From assembly GCA_027065835.1 (NCBI GenBank), contig JAMONK010000217.1, positions 1 through 6,214 of the forward strand: a stretch of 6,214 bases of DNA, read 5' to 3'. The stretch's first letter is position 1. Every line of letters starts with the position of its first letter. Shown in pieces: positions 1-4,413 of this stretch. The notes below the pieces were generated by a model. That model did no database searches and was not told the DNA's origin. It saw only the letters and a program-made list of their open reading frames with translations. A program made the position numbers and the translations under genes. This DNA is from Thermococcus sp. Its GTDB lineage: Archaea; Methanobacteriota_B; Thermococci; Thermococcales; Thermococcaceae.

Positions 1-639
1 TATCGTGTAGATGACCTTAACGTTGTACTTGCTGGTGAACATGTTGGCCACCGGAGAATCGAGCACGAGCACGTCAACCTGCCCGTTCAGGAGGGCCTGG
101 AGAGCGGCCACGTACCCGTTGTACTCCTTCATGGTGACGCTGTTCCCCAGCTTGTTCTTGACGTAGAGCGCTCCCGTGGTGCCCTTCTCGACGCCTATGA
201 CCTTTCCCTTGAGGTCGTCCGGGGAGCTGACCTTTATGTTCGAGTTCTTCCGCACCACAACGGCCTGGTCTGCCTTCCAGTACGGGACGCTGAAGTCAAC
301 GACCTGCTCGCGTTTGGGCGTTATCGTCATCCCCGCTATCACGACATCGACCTTGCCGGTCTGGAGGGCCGGAATCAGGGAGTCGAAGTCCATGTCCTTT
401 ATCTCGACCCTGTCGTACCCGGCCTTCTGGGCCACCATCTTTATCAGATCCATGTCAAAGCCGGTTATGTTGCCGGTGCTTGGGTCCTTGTACTCGAAGG
501 GGGGGAAATCGGCGCTGGTCCCCACGACGAGAACCTTCTCCTTGGAGGTGCCGGTCGTTATGCAGCCGCTGGCAGCAACGGCTAATATCAATACCGAGGC
601 CACAAAACCCGCAAGAATTAGCTTACTCTTCGTGTACAT
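1..639 (-). CDS. Amino-acid ABC transporter substrate-binding lipoprotein (partial, C-terminus off window)
   Basis: The visible part is 213 codons from an ATG at 639, open to the left edge. It is the extracytoplasmic, membrane-anchored receptor of a polar or cationic amino-acid ABC importer (SBP_bac_3 / periplasmic-binding type 2 family). Residues 1-26 form a lipoprotein signal: a short basic N-terminus (MYTKSK), a hydrophobic core, then AASGC with Cys26 as the likely lipidated residue. A short TTGTSKEK linker leads to the binding fold. Family landmarks are ADFPPFEY (43-50), GFDMDLIKMVA (60-70), FDSLIPALQTGKVDVVIAGMT (85-105), TPKR with Arg110 (the usual ligand-carboxylate contact), DFSVPY (115-120), and VLDSPVA with Asp194 (the usual amino-group contact). 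Family members run about 250-280 residues, so roughly 40-60 are missing. Permease and ATPase genes are not visible and may lie further left. The substrate cannot be told from sequence. The only good SD-like string (GGTG) touches the ATG, so the mRNA may be nearly leaderless. Confidence 0.93.
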   Translation of the reverse strand, partial: MYTKSKLILAGFVASVLILAVAASGCITTGTSKEKVLVVGTSADFPPFEYKDPSTGNITGFDMDLIKMVAQKAGYDRVEIKDMDFDSLIPALQTGKVDVVIAGMTITPKREQVVDFSVPYWKADQAVVVRKNSNIKVSSPDDLKGKVIGVEKGTTGALYVKNKLGNSVTMKEYNGYVAALQALLNGQVDVLVLDSPVANMFTSKYNVKVIYTI

Positions 640-667
640 CACCGAACTGTAACTTGGATATTCACTC

Positions 668-684
668 TAATATCATTTTCGGTT
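668..684 (-). promoter_or_regulatory. Putative BRE/TATA promoter of the ABC transporter gene
   Basis: On the minus strand AACCGAAAA (684-676, BRE-like) runs into TGATATTA (675-668, TATA-like). The usual TATA-to-start spacing in archaea puts transcription initiation near 644-647, only about 5-8 nt before the ATG at 639. That agrees with the lack of a spaced Shine-Dalgarno sequence. The TATA match is imperfect, so this is a moderate call. Confidence 0.45.
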
Positions 685-747
685 CATACGTTGCCGTCGT
701 GATAACCCGAGGTTTTCTTCCCGGGCTTTTTCTGAGGTTTCGACATT

Positions 748-766
748 AACCGAAAAGCTTTTTAGT
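748..766 (+). promoter_or_regulatory. Putative BRE/TATA promoter of UPF0147
   Basis: AACCGAAAA (748-756) is a purine-rich BRE, followed by GC and then CTTTTTAG (759-766) as the TATA element. This matches the CGAAAAGCTTTTTA form common in Thermococcales promoters. Initiation is expected near 790, leaving a leader of about 40 nt before the ATG at 831, the longest predicted leader in the window. Confidence 0.6.
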
Positions 767-830
767 TAGAAAAACTTATGATAGTCGGGAAGGTTTTAGT
801 AACCATTCTTTAGGAAAAGGGGGTGATAGA

Positions 831-1082
831 ATGAGCGAGCTGATAGAGCAGATTGTTCAGGTTCTCAAGGAACAGGTCGTCCAGGACACCGTCGTCCCGA
901 GAAACATCAGGCGGGCCGCCGAGGGCGCAATAGACGTTCTTCTCGACGAGGCTAAGGAGCCCGCAGTCAGGGCGGCAGACGCCATAGCCATTCTGGAGGA
1001 GATAAGCGAGGACCCCAACATGCCCATGCACACGAGGACCATCATCTGGGAGGTCCTTGGGGCCCTTGAGCAGGTCAAATGA
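831..1082 (+). CDS. UPF0147 family protein
   Basis: This is an 83-residue soluble, acidic and almost entirely helical protein. It starts [21 protein letters not shown] and continues with [38 protein letters not shown] and [16 protein letters not shown]. That pattern of short amphipathic helices, with the PRNIRRAA and DPNMP turns, is characteristic of the archaeal family UPF0147, which has no assigned biochemical function. There is no signal peptide, membrane segment, cysteine or recognisable catalytic motif. The ATG is well supported because GGGGTGAT ends three bases before it and matches the archaeal anti-Shine-Dalgarno. The length is complete for the family. It has its own promoter, and its stop lies 19 bp from the end of the convergent aldolase gene. 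A role in protein-protein interaction is possible but is only a guess from the helical composition. Confidence 0.92.
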   Translation: MSELIEQIVQVLKEQVVQDTVVPRNIRRAAEGAIDVLLDEAKEPAVRAADAIAILEEISEDPNMPMHTRTIIWEVLGALEQVK

Positions 1083-1086
1083 GCGC

Positions 1087-1097
1087 TTTTGCTTTTT
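1087..1097 (+). terminator. T-rich terminator after UPF0147
   Basis: TTTTGCTTTTT lies 4 bases past the UPF0147 stop. Oligo-T tracts on the coding strand are enough to terminate archaeal transcription. It fills most of the 19-bp gap to the convergent aldolase stop. I see no comparable T tract for the aldolase transcript on the minus strand just past 1102. Confidence 0.6.
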
Positions 1098-1101
1098 CCG
1101 C

Positions 1102-1662
1102 TCATAACCCGCGTCCCATACTGAGGTACCAGAGCCTCGCGCTTTCTTCCACAAGCTCCGCCTTGTAGAACGCCTCGCGCAGACTCCTCCCCACGGTAAC
1201 CAGTCCGTGCCTCGCCATCAGAACCGCATCACAGCCCCCCATCTCGGTCACGGTCGTTTCCGCCAGCTCCTCCGTGCCGGCGGGTCTGAACGGTGCCACG
1301 GGTATCCTCTTGAGGTACACCTCCGCCTCCGGCGTTATTATCGGCAGTTCATCCTCCACGAGGCTTGAGGCCACTATCGAGTAAGGCGGGTGGAGGTGCG
1401 CTACCGCCCTCACATCGGGTCTCTCCCTGTAGATCATCAGGTGGAGGCGGTACTCCGACGAGGGCCTGACGCCCGAAACCTGACGACCGTCCATCGTCAT
1501 CACTGCCACCTGCCCGCCCGTCATTTCGTCCATGACGGCCCCAGTGGCCTTTATGAACACCAGATCTCCCCGCCTCACGCTCAGGTTTCCCCCGAAAGCG
1601 GCTGTGAGCCCGCGCTCGTGGGCCAGCCTCGAGTACTTTACCAGCAGCCTCCTCTCTATCAT
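1102..1662 (-). CDS. Class II aldolase/adducin-family protein, L-fuculose-1-phosphate aldolase-like
   Basis: A 186-residue cytoplasmic zinc-dependent aldolase of the FucA/AraD/MtnB fold. Key residues align with E. coli FucA at a constant offset of three: Asn26 in GGNLS (FucA Asn29), Thr40-Gly41 (Thr43-Gly44), Ser68-Ser69 and Glu70 in PSSEY (Ser71-Ser72-Glu73), and zinc ligands His89 and His91 in HLHPPYS plus His152 in ARHGLVTVG (His92, His94, His155). The expected reaction is reversible cleavage of a ketose-1-phosphate to DHAP and an aldehyde such as lactaldehyde. It is shorter than E. coli FucA (215 aa), as archaeal members often are. The frame is open for 20 codons upstream, but the ATG at 1662 is preferred: it forms an ATGA overlap with the preceding gene's stop and follows GGTGGTAGG. 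The family also includes MtnB dehydratase, pentulose-5-phosphate epimerases and 5-deoxypentulose-phosphate aldolases, so the substrate remains open. Confidence 0.88.
   Translation of the reverse strand: MIERRLLVKYSRLAHERGLTAAFGGNLSVRRGDLVFIKATGAVMDEMTGGQVAVMTMDGRQVSGVRPSSEYRLHLMIYRERPDVRAVAHLHPPYSIVASSLVEDELPIITPEAEVYLKRIPVAPFRPAGTEELAETTVTEMGGCDAVLMARHGLVTVGRSLREAFYKAELVEESARLWYLSMGRGL
1659..1662 (-). promoter_or_regulatory. ATGA stop/start overlap coupling the zinc-ribbon gene to the aldolase
   Basis: On the minus strand the four bases ATGA contain the aldolase ATG (1662-1660) and the zinc-ribbon TGA (1661-1659). A G-rich GGTGGTAGG (1663-1671) just ahead is the likely ribosome binding site. 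It lies inside the upstream gene's last codons, as expected for translational coupling. The overlap fixes the aldolase start against the longer open frame. Confidence 0.85.
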
Positions 1663-2240
1663 CCTACCACCACCCTCACACCGTAGCCGCAGTCCCGACA
1701 GATGGCCTTCTCCCCCCTCCACGCGAGTTCACCACCGCAGACCGGGCAGACATGAACGTCCCCTGTGCTCTTCCACTTCTCGTAGGTCCCCCTGTCAATG
1801 ACCAGGAACACCCCATCGTCCTCCTCTTCAAAGCGGCCGAGGACGGGACTGCTCTCCAGCTCAAGGCTTCCCTCGTCAACTATCACGGGTTCGATACCAA
1901 CGTTCCCCTCGTAGCTAATGTCGTTGGCCGGGACTATCTCGACGATGAACGCCTCAAGCTTCCCGTCGTGGTACGCCACAACCTCAAGGGCATCACCCAG
2001 GTCGCCCGTGGAGGAGATGACGTCCACGACCAGATGCCCGTTCCCTTGAAAGACCAGCGCCACGAGGCCTTCCCCTTCGTAGACCCGGGGCCTTCTCCCG
2101 GCACACGTCTCAGTGAGCCCGAAGGTTTCCATAATCTCTTTGACTTCGTTCTCCCCCGGGATCTTCCCCCTCTCCATCACCAGCTCTCCAAGGCGTTTGG
2201 CAAGGGGCATCGCGAGGTTAACGGGTTCGCCGAGGTACAT
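1659..2240 (-). CDS. Uncharacterised protein with C-terminal zinc ribbon
   Basis: This is a 193-residue protein I cannot assign to a named family. Residues 1-50 are helical and basic (KRLGELVMERGKIPGENEVKEIMETFGLTETC). Residues 55-160 look like a beta-rich acidic domain with several hydrophobic strands (GLVALVFQ, HLVVDVIS, AFIVEIVP, GVFLVIDR). The C-terminus is a clear zinc ribbon, CPVCGG at 165-170 and CRDCGYG at 181-187, so Cys165, Cys168, Cys181 and Cys184 form a C-x2-C-x12-C-x2-C site. There is no signal peptide or transmembrane helix. The ATG at 2240 is supported by GGTGA four bases upstream. The stop (TGA, 1661-1659) overlaps the aldolase ATG by four bases, so the two are probably co-translated. 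The ribbon could bind nucleic acid, a protein partner or a metal. A regulator or partner of the aldolase is a guess from context only. Confidence 0.85.
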   Translation of the reverse strand: MYLGEPVNLAMPLAKRLGELVMERGKIPGENEVKEIMETFGLTETCAGRRPRVYEGEGLVALVFQGNGHLVVDVISSTGDLGDALEVVAYHDGKLEAFIVEIVPANDISYEGNVGIEPVIVDEGSLELESSPVLGRFEEEDDGVFLVIDRGTYEKWKSTGDVHVCPVCGGELAWRGEKAICRDCGYGVRVVVG

Positions 2241-2264
2241 GATCTCACCACGGCTAATTCGGGA

Positions 2265-2278
2265 GAAAAATTTATAAA
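2265..2278 (+). promoter_or_regulatory. BRE/TATA promoter of tRNA-Tyr, possibly bidirectional
   Basis: GAAAAA (2265-2270) is a good BRE, followed by TTTATAAA (2271-2278), a near-ideal Thermococcales TATA box. Initiation is expected near 2302, leaving a leader of about 9 nt before the tRNA at 2311. TTTATAAA is its own reverse complement, so TBP could bind it in either orientation. Read leftward it would start the zinc-ribbon gene near 2247. The minus-side BRE (GTAGG) is weaker than the plus-side one. Confidence 0.75.
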
Positions 2279-2310
2279 CCTACCCAGGTCACTAAGGAAC
2301 GGGCACAGGT

Positions 2311-2388
2311 CCCGCGGTAGCCTAGCCTGGGAGCGGCGGCGGACTGTAGATCCGCAGGTCCCCGGTTCAAATCCGGGCCGCGGGACCA
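2311..2388 (+). tRNA. tRNA-Tyr (anticodon GTA)
   Basis: The full cloverleaf can be drawn. The acceptor stem CCCGCGG (2311-2317) pairs with CCGCGGG (2378-2384). A short D stem GCC (2320-2322) pairs with GGC (2335-2337). The anticodon stem GCGGA/TCCGC (2339-2343/2351-2355) frames the loop CTGTAGA with anticodon GTA at 2346-2348. The T arm is CCCGG-TTCAAAT-CCGGG (2361-2377). The discriminator is A2385 and the CCA end (2386-2388) is encoded in the genome. The first pair is C1-G72, an archaeal/eukaryal tRNA-Tyr identity element, as opposed to bacterial G1-C72. There is no intron at the canonical 37/38 site. It reads UAC and UAU codons. Confidence 0.97.
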
Positions 2389-2398
2389 CCAGAAAGCT

Positions 2399-2420
2399 CT
2401 TCTGACGGTTTGCTTCCTTC
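2399..2420 (+). terminator. Possible pyrimidine-rich terminator after tRNA-Tyr
   Basis: About ten bases past the CCA end the plus strand becomes T/C-rich (CTTCTG, then TTTGCTTCCTTCC at 2408-2420). There is no strong hairpin and the T runs are at most three long, so this is a weak call resting on position and composition. Confidence 0.3.
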
Positions 2421-2460
2421 CAGTGAGTCGGACCGTTTGTACGCGGTACCCACCCAAGGC

Positions 2461-2468
2461 CTTATAAG
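2461..2468 (+). promoter_or_regulatory. TATA box of the CooC-like ATPase gene
   Basis: CTTATAAG at 2461-2468, preceded by CAAGGC as a poor-to-moderate BRE, is the only good TATA element between the tRNA and the ATPase gene. The usual spacing puts initiation near 2490-2492, giving a leader of about ten bases that consists almost only of the ribosome binding site. The gene therefore appears to be transcribed separately from the tRNA. Confidence 0.6.
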
Positions 2469-2490
2469 TTGTGCTACTTTTTTGCTAAAC

Positions 2491-2496
2491 GGTGAT
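2491..2496 (+). promoter_or_regulatory. Ribosome binding site fixing the ATPase start at 2501
   Basis: GGTGAT lies four bases before the ATG at 2501. The frame could also open three codons earlier at a GTG (2492), but that GTG is inside the GGTGAT itself and has no binding site ahead of it. The ATG at 2501 also puts the P-loop at residue 7, normal for MinD-family proteins. Confidence 0.8.
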
Positions 2497-2500
2497 ACGG

Positions 2501-3247
2501 ATGAAGGTTCTCGTGAGCGGTAAGGGCGGCTGCGGGAAGAGCACTATAAGCGCGATGCTGGGCAAGTATCTGGCTGGAAAAGGCTACCGCGTTCTCATCA
2601 TAGACGCCGACGAGTCAAATCCGGGCCTCTACAGGATGCTCGGACTCCCGAAGGTGAAAACCCTGGCCGAGCACCTCGGCGGAAAGAAGAGGGCCAAAAT
2701 CCTCATGGCGGCTGAAGGTGAAGGCGAGCTCGACGAGGAGCTCTTCAACTGGACGCTCGATGATATTCCTGGGGATATTCTGGCCAGGAAGGGCAACCTC
2801 GCCGTCCTGACGATCGGAAAGATAGAGGAGGCCGAGGAGGGCTGTGCCTGCCCCTACGGGTTCCTCGCCAGAAAGCTCCTCGAGGGCATAAAGCTGGGGG
2901 AGAACGAGGTCGTCCTCGTCGATACGGAGGCAGGGATAGAGCACTTCGGCAGGGGCGTTGACAGGTACGTGGACGTGGTCATCGACGTCGCCGAGCCATC
3001 GGCCGAGTCCATAGAGCTTTCGAAGAAGATAGCCTCCCTGAGCGAGAGCCTCGGCCTGAAGCACGTCCTACTTCTCAACAAGGCCCTGCCCGGCGTCGAG
3101 GAGGAGCTCCCGGTCAAGCCCGACGTGGTGATTCCCTTCGACCAGAACTTCATACTGGAGGGCTTGAGGGGCAGGGAAGTCGAGCCGATAGAGCAGATAG
3201 ATGAGCTCTGGAGGACTGTCCTAATGCGTGCACCCCATGGAAGTTGA
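2501..3247 (+). CDS. CooC-like MinD/ParA-family ATPase (nickel-insertion accessory type)
   Basis: A 248-residue cytoplasmic P-loop ATPase. Residues 7-15, GKGGCGKST, form the deviant Walker A motif of the MinD/SIMIBI class with the signature lysine (Lys8). DADESN (35-40) is the switch I region, and VVLVDTEAGIEHFGRG (137-152) is the Walker B/switch II segment in the form typical of CooC-type proteins. CACPYG at 115-120 gives a CxC pair (Cys115, Cys117) where CooC proteins have the two cysteines that bind metal across the dimer. CooC drives ATP-dependent nickel insertion into Ni-CO dehydrogenase. This gene sits beside hypE-hypF and no CODH gene is visible, so it could serve a hydrogenase, a CODH elsewhere, or another metalloenzyme. 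It differs from the Mrp-like archaeal HypB ATPases as I know them. Length is normal for the family and it has its own promoter. Family assignment is firm; the client enzyme is inference. Confidence 0.88.
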   Translation: MKVLVSGKGGCGKSTISAMLGKYLAGKGYRVLIIDADESNPGLYRMLGLPKVKTLAEHLGGKKRAKILMAAEGEGELDEELFNWTLDDIPGDILARKGNLAVLTIGKIEEAEEGCACPYGFLARKLLEGIKLGENEVVLVDTEAGIEHFGRGVDRYVDVVIDVAEPSAESIELSKKIASLSESLGLKHVLLLNKALPGVEEELPVKPDVVIPFDQNFILEGLRGREVEPIEQIDELWRTVLMRAPHGS

Positions 3248-3265
3248 ACGAGTGCGGGTCAGGCA

Positions 3266-3283
3266 CTTTTAATGTCTTCTTTA
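3266..3283 (+). terminator. T-rich terminator after the CooC-like gene
   Basis: CTTTTAATGTCTTCTTTA starts about 18 bases after the stop codon at 3245-3247. Repeated T tracts (TTTT, TT, TTT) without a hairpin are typical of archaeal intrinsic termination. The TTTTAA part could also be read as a weak TATA element for a transcript beginning near 3295, but nothing downstream clearly requires one. Confidence 0.45.
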
Positions 3284-3382
3284 TGAATTAGTACCTGATG
3301 GGGGTCCCTCCCCGAACAAGCTTCCGAAGGCGGGGCGAGCTTGGAAGAAGTGAAAAAGGCGTTGGAAGTGCTTCGAGATGCG
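3284..3382. other. Unassigned structured stretch between convergent genes
   Basis: No gene is assigned here. Several complementary segments compete with each other: CCCCG (3310-3314) with CGGGG (3331-3335), CAAGCT (3317-3322) with AGCTTG (3338-3343), and CTTCC (3321-3325) with GGAAG (3343-3347). One plus-strand frame from 3299 to 3382 also reads like protein (LPEQASEGGAS followed by LEEVKKALEVLRDAL), with no start codon carrying a ribosome binding site and a TGA immediately upstream at 3296. It may be a gene remnant, a small structured RNA or chance. The right end also carries the hypE terminator on the other strand. Confidence 0.3.
3341..3360 (-). terminator. T-rich terminator after hypE
   Basis: Read on the minus strand, GCCTTTTTCACTTCTTCCAA begins 22 bases past the hypE stop codon (TAA at 3385-3383). 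A run of five T plus pyrimidine-rich sequence fits archaeal intrinsic termination of the hypF-hypE message. Confidence 0.5.
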
Positions 3383-4402
3383 TTAGCATATCCTCGGTAC
3401 GGGGTCCCCCGCCGGTGGTTCAAGGAAGCGCTTTCCGCCTATCCCGGTTTCCAGGATAACCTTACCCCTGTAGTCCTCCCTAACCTCGCCGATTATCGAA
3501 GCGTCTTTTCCCCTCTTCGTTTTCTTCATAGCCTCTAAAGCTTCCTCCGCGTGCTCTCTGGCAACTACCATGACGACCTTGCCCTCGTTGGCGACGTCGT
3601 AGGGGCTTATACCGAGCATCTCGCTCGCGGCCCTGACCTCCGGCCTTACCGGAATATCGGCCTCCCGGATGAACATTCCAACGTTGCCCTTCCTCGCCAT
3701 CTCGTTGAGCGCGTTGCTCAGCCCTGCCCTAGTGGGGTCCTTCATCGCGTGTATGTTCTCCCAGCCGATTGCATTGGCAACTGCCTCGATGACCTCCCAG
3801 ATCGGCGCGACGTCGCTCTTCAGCTCGGTCTCGAAGGATATACCCTCGCGGTGGCTCATCAGCGCTATTCCGTGGTCCCCTATCGTCCCGCTGATCAGGA
3901 CGACGTCGCCAACCTTTGCGCCTGCGTCACTTACCGGCCTCTCCGCCATTCCAATCCCGGCCGTTATCACGAACATCTCTATGGGCTCCTCGACGACCTT
4001 CGTGTCGCCCGTTACTATCGGCACCGGGACCTCCTTAGCGGTCCCGTCCATCGAGCGGAGGACCTTCTCAAGGACTTCCATCTCAAGTCCTTCCCCGATG
4101 ATCATCGAGTTCGCCAGGGCCAGTGGTCTGGCCCCCATGACCGCCAGGTCGTTCACCGTCCCGCTGATGGCCAAACGGCCCACGTCCCCACCAGGGAAGA
4201 AGAGCGGTTTCACCGTGTGCCCGTCTATCGTGAAGACGATATGCCCATCCCCCAACGGTATCGTGGCCCCGTCGTCGAGTGCATCGAGCCCTATCCCTCC
4301 CGCCGACTTCAGGGTCAGCGTCTTCAGTATAACGTCCCGGAGGAGCTCCTCCATGATCTCCCCGCCGGCACCGTGCTCCATCGTTATCTTCGAGTCTACC
4401 AT
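3383..4402 (-). CDS. hypE: Hydrogenase maturation protein HypE (carbamoyl dehydratase)
   Basis: A complete 339-residue cytoplasmic protein of the PurM/AIR-synthase ATPase superfamily. It dehydrates an S-carbamoyl group on its own C-terminal cysteine, using ATP, to a thiocyanate. The cyanide is then passed to iron on the HypC-HypD complex for the NiFe(CN)2CO site. Family marks are MEHGAGGE (8-15), LDALDDGATIPL (39-50), FFPGGDVGRLAISGTVNDLAVMGARP (68-93), IVTGDTKVV in the first half, and the hallmark C-terminus PRIC with Cys339 as the modified residue. The ATG at 4402 is chosen because GGTGA lies five bases upstream and the hypF stop is 11 bases away. A GTG at 4417 is in frame and would give a 4-bp GTGA overlap with hypF, but it has no clear binding site. 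It follows hypF in the same probable operon. Nothing appears missing or damaged. Confidence 0.97.
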   Translation of the reverse strand: MVDSKITMEHGAGGEIMEELLRDVILKTLTLKSAGGIGLDALDDGATIPLGDGHIVFTIDGHTVKPLFFPGGDVGRLAISGTVNDLAVMGARPLALANSMIIGEGLEMEVLEKVLRSMDGTAKEVPVPIVTGDTKVVEEPIEMFVITAGIGMAERPVSDAGAKVGDVVLISGTIGDHGIALMSHREGISFETELKSDVAPIWEVIEAVANAIGWENIHAMKDPTRAGLSNALNEMARKGNVGMFIREADIPVRPEVRAASEMLGISPYDVANEGKVVMVVAREHAEEALEAMKKTKRGKDASIIGEVREDYRGKVILETGIGGKRFLEPPAGDPVPRIC

Positions 4403-4407
4403 AACCC

Positions 4408-4412
4408 TCACC
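4408..4412 (-). promoter_or_regulatory. Ribosome binding site of hypE
   Basis: On the minus strand GGTGA (4412-4408), in the context GGGTGAGGGTT, is placed five bases before ATG 4402. It favours that start over the upstream in-frame GTG at 4417. The site lies in the 11-bp gap after the hypF stop, so both genes are read from one message. Confidence 0.75.
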
Positions 4413-4413
4413 C

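Larger units (their letters stand above)
640..830. other. Divergent intergenic region between the transporter gene and UPF0147
   Basis: This 191-bp region separates two genes reading outward. It holds the two facing promoters listed separately. Between them are two copies of GAGGTTT in the same orientation, at 709-715 and 734-740, 25 bp apart start to start. These could be an operator for a regulator such as a Lrp/AsnC-type protein, but a 7-mer pair can arise by chance. I see no convincing small ORF or RNA gene here. Confidence 0.5.

Noticed and set aside
176..652. 158-codon plus-strand open frame across the transporter gene
   Set aside because: It is the complement of a textbook substrate-binding lipoprotein; the translation shows no domain logic and no ribosome binding site.
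1663..1722. Upstream extension of the aldolase by 20 codons (start at 1722)
   Set aside because: The added residues are glycine- and arginine-rich with no family similarity and overlap the zinc-ribbon coding region; ATG 1662 is in an ATGA overlap with a good binding site.
1752..2405. 217-codon plus-strand open frame covering the zinc-ribbon gene and the tRNA
   Set aside because: It is antisense to a coupled gene with a clear zinc ribbon and runs through an intact tRNA-Tyr, so it cannot be a real coding gene.
3291..3360. Possible box C/D or H/ACA guide RNA (TGATG at 3296-3300)
   Set aside because: No CTGA D box at a suitable distance, no second C'/D' pair, and no ACA trinucleotide at the base of a hairpin with a k-turn.
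3298..3462. Short plus-strand frame from ATG 3298 (MGVPPRTSFRRRG...)
   Set aside because: No Shine-Dalgarno before the ATG, arginine-rich low-quality translation, and half of it overlaps hypE in antisense.
3341..3538. 65-codon plus-strand frame starting at TTG 3341
   Set aside because: More than two thirds is antisense to the conserved end of hypE, the TTG start has no ribosome binding site, and only the first 14 codons lie outside hypE. Kept only as part of the intergenic observation.
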